Source of the DNA: Isoetes taiwanensis
Taxonomy: Eukaryota > Streptophyta > Lycopodiopsida > Isoetales > Isoetaceae
Direction: 5' to 3'
DNA: 64,000 nucleotides
NCBI GenBank assembly: GCA_021234155.1
Contig: JAJEKV010000161.1
Location: 401,316-465,315, forward strand
Shown: piece after piece, positions 57,524-64,000 of the stretch
How the letters are laid out: each line of letters starts with the position of its first letter
How positions within the stretch are numbered: position 1 is the first letter of the stretch
Made by a program: the position numbers and the translations under genes
Notes under the pieces: generated by a model
What the model was told of the DNA's origin: nothing
The model's input: only the letters and a program-made list of their open reading frames with translations
Database searches by the model: none

Positions 57524-57953
57524 AGAGCAAGTCTATTCCAGAATACACTTTACTTGCTAAGTGTAAATTTTGCAAATACACTTTCCTGACAAGTGTAAAT
57601 TTTGTATGTAGTTGTAAAGATTTTATTGTGAAATTCGAAAATACCTGAACTTTTCTTACAGACTTTTCTTCAATTATTACTACAAATCAAATTCCCCTTG
57701 ATTCAGGTTTTTCTCTAAATATTTGTTTTCACGTGAAAATTTAACTGTAAAATGTGTCAGTTTTTGCTGGTAATTTGCTCTTCCTGCAAAAAAAATTTGA
57801 CAATTTTGGGGGGTTAAAACACAAAAAATCACCTCCGTTTTTGTATTTGACCTCATTTGACCCCCTTTTATGCCAAAATTTAGGGAATCTTTAGAGAATA
57901 TTCCTTTTGCTCCCGTTTTGATGATTTCCTCTCGTTTAATACGCAATCTTGTT
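57524..57953. other. Right end of element 2
   Basis: 3' flank of the transposase gene: one palindrome variant, two 'aagtgtaaattttg' repeats, AT-rich DNA and the right terminal inverted repeat at 57929-57953. The minus-strand open frame here is only the PPR frame read on into the transposon. Confidence 0.7.
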
Positions 57954-57957
57954 TTAA
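57954..57957. other. TTAA target duplication, right
   Basis: Second TTAA flank of element 2, partner of 49577-49580. Confidence 0.75.
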
Positions 57958-58690
57958 GGCATTGCTGAAGCATTGCCTTGAAAAGGCTAGCAGCTTTCTT
58001 GCCATGGCCATATTGGGCATAAGCAGCCAGCATGGCATTCCACGCAACGACGTCATGTTCCATCATCTTGTTGAACATTCTCCATGCTTCGGCAACATTC
58101 CCACACTTGCCATACATGTCAACAAGGGCAGTTCCTATAAGCATATCCAACTCTAATTCAGCATCAAGGATACAGGCATGGATAAGCTTGCCACTACCTA
58201 AGCTTTTTAAACCATAACGGGCCTTCAGGATAGCCATAAATGTGTCTTTATCTACCCAAATGCTCTCTTGTTGCATTTCCCTAAAAACGGCACAAACTTC
58301 TCTGCTATCAGCACTTGGGTTTCCTATCATTGTAGTCCAGGATATAGCATCACGTTCAGGCATCTGCTGAAATACGAATCTTGCTTCTCCCATGCTACCA
58401 CAATTGTTGTACATATTCTGAAGGGCATTCCCAACCATCGTGTTTGATTGCAGACCCAGGTAACAAACAGGCGTGTATCAGCTTACCCCTTGCAATTTCT
58501 TCAACCGAATCAAATCCACCAAGAATGATGAGAAATATGATATCATTCGGCATTAACCCACTTGCCTGCATCTGATAAAATAAAGAAATAGCTCCACTAG
58601 CATATCCATGCAAAACATATGCTGCAATTAAGGGGAAGGCCGTATATATCAGCTGGAAAGTGGTTTATCCGGACACCCATTATCAGCCAT
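57954..58690 (-). pseudogene. PPR protein gene, 5' part, cut by element 2
   Basis: It reads FPLIAAYVLHGYASGAISLF, KLIHACLL, then after a frameshift near 58440 GNALQNMYNNCGSMGEARFV, SWTTMIGNPSADSREVCAVF, TALVDMYGKCGNVAEAWRMF and WNAMLAAYAQYGHGKKAASL, up to the element 2 insertion. These are PLS-type PPR repeats continuing into 48994-49580. The N-terminal part is missing; the LINE tail begins about 45 bp further on. The gene was therefore hit at least twice and also carries its own frameshift. Confidence 0.85.
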
Positions 58691-58753
58691 GAAGAATCGC
58701 ACAGTTTCAAGCCCAAAAAACCCTGTTTCTGCCCCTTTTTTTTTTTTTTTTTT

Positions 58754-59196
58754 GGGGACAAGGTGAGGTTTTTCCATTACTCAAAGAAAGTTACATATAA
58801 GGCACCAAGCGAGGTGCTCAACCAGCAGAAACTAAGAGATCTCTGAGGGTGAAACTCAGAGTTACAATTACTTTAAAAAGTTCCAAAGACATTTTGAACT
58901 AATAAGATAACCTGAAACAAAACTGTAACTGTCACAACCGTATCACCGTATTATTGTGCATTTTGGAGCAGGAAGCTCCATCAGTGTTCATACTCAGATG
59001 ATAAGCGTCCAACAACTCATGGACTATTGAAGCCTGGTATCCGTCATACATGAACATATGTAAAACTGGAGAAGGTACCCTATCCAATCTTGGGAGACCA
59101 TGTTTCTTCCTCGCTACTGGTCCTCTTGGGATATCATATAAATCTCCAAATGCCATTTCCTGAAACAAGTCTGGAACAGAGAAGACCAAGTTCAGA
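58754..59196 (-). other. LINE 3' UTR
   Basis: Between the ORF2 stop and the poly(A) tail. A frame at 59255-58932 is open but has no known domain. Confidence 0.6.
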
Positions 59197-62100
59197 TCAA
59201 GGATTATCAGTTCTGTAATCAAGAAATGCATTGGAGTCCATTGGAAGTAAATCATTCAATTTGAGCTTGAAGAAATTGTATAATCCCTCAAACTCTCCCA
59301 ATGTGTCCCAGGCTTTATCATAGTTGTCTCCCTTCAAATTTTTGTGTGCCATTGCAGCCGCCAACACCTCCATCTGAAAAGCACCTTTAAGCCAAGATAA
59401 GTCCTCAATTCTCCCTTGAAATACACACCTATTTCTATGTTTCCAGAGAACCCAAATAGCAATTTGAAAAAGAGTGTTTTTCATAGTGCTGTTCATGCAA
59501 AAGAGCTCAATAAGGTCCTGAGTAGAATTCACTCTTTTATTGAAAAGCGAGGATAGCCACTGCCAGAAAGGAAGGATTTTAGGACAGGTGAAGAGTGTGT
59601 AACAGACTCACGGTGGCCACAGAGTAAAGGGCAGTTTTGGTAAAGGGGGGCCTTAGCAATTTTCCGGGTATGCAGGTTTACATTGCAAGGAATGCCATTT
59701 CTTGAAACTAGCCATACAAAAAAACTGATTTTTGGCGAGCAATAGGATTTCCAAATGTTTTTGCTCAATCTCTTGAAGGAGGCTGCTGTGAGCTTCCATC
59801 TGATTTTAGTGCTACTGTCTTGAGAAGGAGCAAGATACTCATAACCGGATGCCACACTGTATTTTCCAACTTTATTTTGTCCTTTCACCATCTTGCTGAT
59901 TCCCCAAACATCTCTTGAACTTGGGGTCCTGTTGTTTATAGATAACTTAAATCCCTCCACCTTACTGTTTATATGCTTCCAAATAGATAAATCTAATCTA
60001 GAGGGGTTTTGAATCATATTTTTCACTTCCTCCCACTTAAACCACCTCTCATCCTCTTTATTCCAGAGGTCCTTTAAACATACTATCCCTGCCACCCTCC
60101 ATTTCTTATAAATCTTAGGGTGCTGACTAACTAAGTTAGTTTTATCTTTGGCAAAGGAGGGGCTCCACCACATAGAGACATTGGCAAGGGAATCCTCTTC
60201 AAGAGGTATAGTCGAGAAGGAACCCGAGATAGCGTTCCAAGCTTTAAGAATATTCTTCATGAGAGATGAGGAGTAATAATTAGGCTTAATGTTAGTGAAA
60301 GCTGAGTGAGGAAGTTCATGGTCAACTCCATTACTCTTCTGAATTTTACTAGAAGAGAGCCAGTGATGAATAAATTGGAGAGCCGGAGAGTCTTGATTGT
60401 CTAAGGCTCTCCACACATATTTAGCAATTAATGCCTGAGCATGCTTTTGCAAATGTTTACAGCTGATACCTCCATCCTTTTTTTTCCTGGCTATCTCATC
60501 CCAAGAAACTAAGTGCACTCCCTTCCAGATGAAGGATCTAATGGTAGCTTCAATCTGTGAATAAGTTTTAGTATCTGCTATGAAGGCAGATGAGAAATAC
60601 ACATGAGTGCTGGCCAGCACCATATTAGCAATATGTGTTCTAGCTGCAAAGGACAAATTAAGCCCGAATAAACTTGTCTTTCTCTTAATTCTATCAACTA
60701 TTGGTTGCCACAAGCCTTTTAGCTGAAGAGATGCATTAATTGGGAGGCCAAGAATCTTGGTTGGTTCATTAGGATGAAGACATTTGATTCCCTGCAGGTC
60801 AAGGTTATTATTCTGCTTATCCCAAAGAATGTGGCATTTGCTCATATTTAGCATAACTCCAGATGCTATACCAAAGTTGTGAACCTCATCAAGAAAGGCT
60901 TTCAAATATTTGGAGTCTGCCTTGAGAAAGACAAATGTATCGTCTGCGTATTGCATTATAGTGAGCTGCTTATTACTCCTAGGCATATTGAGGCCTTCAA
61001 GCACTCCTTGAGTTTGTAGAAGCATCACCCTTCTAGCAAGAATCTCTGCCACAGCTATGAATAGATAGGGCGAAAGTGGACAACCTTGCCTAACCCCTTT
61101 CCTTAAGGGGAAGAACTCAGAAACTTCTTTATTAACTTTAATGGTAGCTGAGGCATGGCTATTAAAAGATATGATTCTATTAGCAAGATCCTTTTGGAAT
61201 CCTAACTTCACTAGCACTTTCTCAAGAAAATCCCATCTAACAGTATCGAAAGCACGTTTGAAATCCAGCTTGAGAAGAATAACATCTTGGTTACTTGCTT
61301 TAGCCCAATGCATGCCTTCATGAGCAGCTATATAATTATCCAAAATGAAGCGCTTGGGTAAAAAGGCAGATTGGCAGGGGCTTATTACCTTCTGTAACTG
61401 GGGCTTAATCCTATTCGCAATGATCTTGGTTATGATCTTATAAGTAGCATTCGTGAGAGAAATGGGCCTCCAGTCATTAATTGTTTCAGGATTAGAGGTT
61501 TTAGGGATCAAAGTAATAAGGCTAGTAGCAACAGCTGGATGTAAGTATTTGGCTTTCCAAGCACTTTGAATCATATTAATCAAGTCCTCCTTAAGAGTAT
61601 CCCATAACTCTATGTAGAATTCTGGAGGAAGCCCATCAAGCCCCGGGCTTTTGCCCCTGCTCATTGATTTGAGCGTATCAAAGATTTCGACTTCTTCAGG
61701 CATAACCATGAGATCTTCTGAAGAGTCATCCTGGGAGATAGATTCATCCTGGGAGATGGATTCTAAAATTTCATTTTGAATTCTGTCTATCTCAGGGTTC
61801 GATATAGGAGCCTTAAATAAATCAGTGTAGAACTCCTTACATTTCTTCATAATGCTGCCTTGATCGTATATTACCTCACTGTTATCCAATTTAAGCTGTG
61901 TAACTTGACTATTGGCCACCCTATTCTTAGCCATTCTAAAAAAATAAGCAGAGGAGGCCCGGTCCATATTGTTATAGACTTTAACTTTAGTTCTTAGCGC
62001 CATCCCTTTACAGTATTCCTCTTCAATTGCCTTAATTTTAATCTCCAGTTCAGCTTCTTCTTTTTGAAGCCTCAAGTCATGAGGGTCTTGGATGAGTCTC

Positions 62101-63062
62101 ATTCTGACCTGTTTCATTCTGTCAAGGTAGGCTAATTTTTCTTCCCTTTTCTTTTGGTTAAGAGCCTTACCCCAATTTTTAATCCATCCTTTCACCTCTT
62201 TAATATTATTGTAGAAGCATTTCATTGACTGTGAGGGGCCTACTCTAGGAAGTTCTTTGTAGAAATTTCTAAAGTCAGCCTTGAATTTCTTATTGAGGAG
62301 ATATGAGGAATTAAATTTAAAGGGAAGATTACTAGTATTAGAAATCGTGGCCAGATCTACCTTCTCCTGAACAAGAATAGGGAGGTGATCCGAGAGAGAG
62401 GCTGTGATATCAGCGGTAATGATATAATCATTTCCTCCGTTGGCAGTCCAATAAACTCTATCCAGATTGCAATACACTCTCTCTTTCTCCTTTCTTTTGT
62501 TACTCCACGTATAGTTAGTGGTAGATGAAGGTATGTGAGTAAAGTTACCCATTATGAGAAGATTTTCCCAAGCTTCTCTCTCTGCATTGGACATCCTAAG
62601 CTCTTTTCCTAGCTTATCATGCCAAGAAGGAGTGTTGTTAAAATCTCCCATTAGAATCCATTCTGTAACATTGAGCGTGGGGACAAATTCTTCAAGCTCT
62701 TTCCACAATGTGGCTCTATCTTTAGATGAGTCAGCAGGAGCATAAACATTAATCAATCCATATTTTTGATTATTTTTTGTAAATGTAATGGCTTGCCAAC
62801 TCCTAGAATCTCCAATTTTCTTCATATCCACATTGATATTCTTCCACAAACAAATGATGCCACCACTCCTGCCTTCAGCTGGGATCCAAGCAGAGGTAAA
62901 TTCTTTACTTATCCATCCTCCAAATTGTGATGATTCAAACTGAGGGAGCTTAGTCTCTTGGAGCAGAATTATATCTGCTTTATAATCTCTGATTGCACTT
63001 ATGGCACGTCTTCTCTTTACGGGGCTTTTAATCCCTCTTACGTTCCAAGAAGGAATCTTCAT
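59197..63062 (-). CDS. LINE ORF2: endonuclease, reverse transcriptase, zinc tail; one frameshift
   Basis: ATG at 63062; 1177 open codons to 59529. An apurinic-type endonuclease (residues 1-230) carries SWNVRGI, LLQETK, MGDFNN and the catalytic SDHLPI. The reverse transcriptase (about 480-760) carries LITLIPK, LKLDFKRAFDTV, GVRQGCPLSPYLF and QYADDTFVFLK, with both catalytic Asp residues. Then come the maturase-like GLPINASLQLKG...FIWKG region and the zf-RVT start (SPKISFFVWLVSRNGIPCNV). A frameshift near 59530 closes the frame, and the typical L1 tail (AIWVLWKHRNRCVFQGR) continues in another frame to 59197. Reverse transcription primed at the nicked target is the family function. Nearly intact and fairly young. 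Confidence 0.92.
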
Positions 63063-63109
63063 AGTAAACTATTTACTCAGTCAGAAACACTATATCTAGA
63101 GCCCGAGTT

Positions 63110-64000
63110 CTAATTCCTCTTAGCCTTGGAATTCCTTTTACTGCTGCTTCTTGTTTCAGGTTTCCTGCATGGCTCTGCCTCAAGAATGGCACTCATGAGT
63201 TTGAGTTTGGGCATGTTCTGGTCATGATCTAGGTCATCTGGATTGGGGACAGAGCTATTTGGAGTGGCTAATTCCATATTTTCAATATCTGCGATTGGCT
63301 CTGGCCTAGTAACAGAAATATTTGGTGTGGCTAACTCTTCGTTTCTTATGTCAGACGGTTTTGGAAGGCAAACGTATAACTCAGAGTTTAGGCTATTGTC
63401 TTGAGCAGTGAGAGGAGATTCGGCTCTAGTAACAGTTAGCATTGGGGATGTGTTCACAGAATTATTCATAATGGAAGTGTTATCCGGGCAAACAGCACTT
63501 TTATCACATTCTTTTCCTATGCTATCCTGATTCTCGGGTAACAAAGCAGTAGATGTGCATCTCTCAGGGGAATGAGAACTTACCTGGTTTCGCTCTCCAG
63601 AATTTGGTGTCTCCTCCGCAACTTCCCCGGCTATTTCTTCCATGAGTTCCCTGCTACTTTCTGCAACAGTATGTCCATCAATTCATCCGTCTTATTTCGA
63701 TTTTCACTCGATTCCCCTGTTTCTTTCAGTCCATCTGTGTCAATCTGCTTCTTCCCTGCTTCCTGAGACTGTTCCAGAGCCTGATCTTTTTCCGTTTCCG
63801 GATCTTCTTGGTCAGTGTCGCAAACTGCCAAAACCTCAAAGCTGTTTTTCCAGTTGCTATCGTAAAAGGAATTTCGGATATCATTTTCTATGGCTTTCTT
63901 GTCTGTTCTGCTGGTGAATTTTCTGGAGCCCATCGTTTTGGTTGGCTCGTCCTTAAAAAATTCCCTGATGTAATTTGTACCAAATGTGATTTTCTTGCCT
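63110..64000 (-). pseudogene. LINE ORF1 C-terminal part, frameshifted
   Basis: The frame from the window end (GKKITFGTNYIREFFKDEPT, then GSRKFTSRTDKKAIENDIR) is open to 63631. A second frame, overlapping by 13 bp and containing repeated ELATPNISV/SSV units and a basic end (SSSKRNSKAKRN), continues to 63110. Plant L1 ORF1 encodes an RNA-binding protein; its RRM/zinc-knuckle part would lie beyond the window. The overlap suggests one frameshift between the two halves. Confidence 0.6.

Larger units (their letters stand above)
49581..57953. mobile_element. Element 2: TTAA DNA transposon encoding a ParB-methyltransferase
   Basis: 8373 bp bounded by 25-bp terminal inverted repeats (49581-49605 and 57929-57953; 22 of 25 match, starting AACARGATTGC) and flanked by TTAA on both sides. 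It is inserted in a PPR gene. Contents from left: a 113-bp exact tandem duplication, the ParB-like/methyltransferase gene (minus), a large palindromic array in the shared promoter region, and a transposase-like gene (plus). Left-end subterminal hairpin: 'aaacgagag' and 'ctctcgttt' at 49597-49623. No piggyBac or Kolobok protein was recognised, so the superfamily is open. Confidence 0.85.
58736..64000 (-). mobile_element. L1-type LINE, running off the window
   Basis: On the minus strand: the end of ORF1 (64000 to 63110), ORF2 (63062 to 59197), a 3' UTR, and a poly(A) tail seen as 18 Ts at 58736-58753. The 5' end is outside the window, so no target duplication can be checked. Confidence 0.9.

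Noticed and set aside
49574-57960. 3-bp GGC target duplication with longer terminal repeats for element 2
   Set aside because: It fits the sequence locally but leaves the PPR frame shifted by one. The TTAA duplication restores it exactly.

Overview
The window looks like nuclear DNA of a land plant, probably a seed-free one such as a fern; that last step is inference. The evidence is intron-containing fragments of plant genes (a PPR gene with repeated 'MYGKCG' motifs, a chloroplast-type Obg GTPase, the persulfide dioxygenase ETHE1, a Vps62/DUF946 protein, a WDR20-like WD40 protein), L1-type LINEs, a TRIM whose primer site matches initiator tRNA-Met, MITEs, and AT-rich gene-poor DNA. There are no operons. 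Most recognisable genes are broken copies; the best preserved reading frames belong to mobile elements.

Layout. 1-5.7 kb: a dispersed repeat and a tandem duplication carrying two related small SAP/HeH-like genes, one broken and one intact. 6.4-17.6 kb: hAT-like and other MITEs, a decayed LINE interrupted by a TRIM with a perfect target duplication, and short tandem duplications. 17.8-21.4 kb, minus strand: exons of a small membrane protein and an ObgC pseudogene. 22-23.5 kb: an island of RNA-like structures, with three 41-nt acceptor/T-arm-like units showing compensatory changes, two hairpins and a 100-nt foldback. 24.8-29.5 kb, plus strand: ETHE1, Vps62 and WDR20-like pseudogenes with introns. 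31.7-33 kb: LINE remnants. 37.6-45.9 kb: candidate element 1. 49.58-57.95 kb: element 2. 58.7 kb to the end: an L1-type LINE running off the window.

The main discovery candidate is a pair of loci built on one plan. Element 2 is an 8.37-kb DNA transposon with 25-bp terminal inverted repeats flanked by TTAA. It sits in a PPR gene whose local frame is restored if the element and one TTAA are removed. It encodes (a) a five-exon protein joining a ParB-like domain to a beta-class DNA amino-methyltransferase with intact motifs, and (b), divergently, a transposase-like RNase H-fold protein. Between them is a 352-bp near-perfect palindrome holding nine copies of a 20-bp palindrome at 41-42 bp spacing, about four helical turns. 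Element 1 encodes a homologous ParB-methyltransferase fusion with degenerate catalytic motifs. Its introns and flanks carry a different palindrome, CACGCCNGGCGTG, including an intronic array of ten at mostly 31-32 bp spacing (three turns) and a perfect 163-bp palindrome. I infer that each element carries a DNA-binding, and in element 2 DNA-modifying, protein together with arrays of its own recognition site, perhaps for self-marking or anti-silencing. Known parallels are ParB-methyltransferase fusions in phages and the VANC/motif system of VANDAL transposons. The recognition role is untested.
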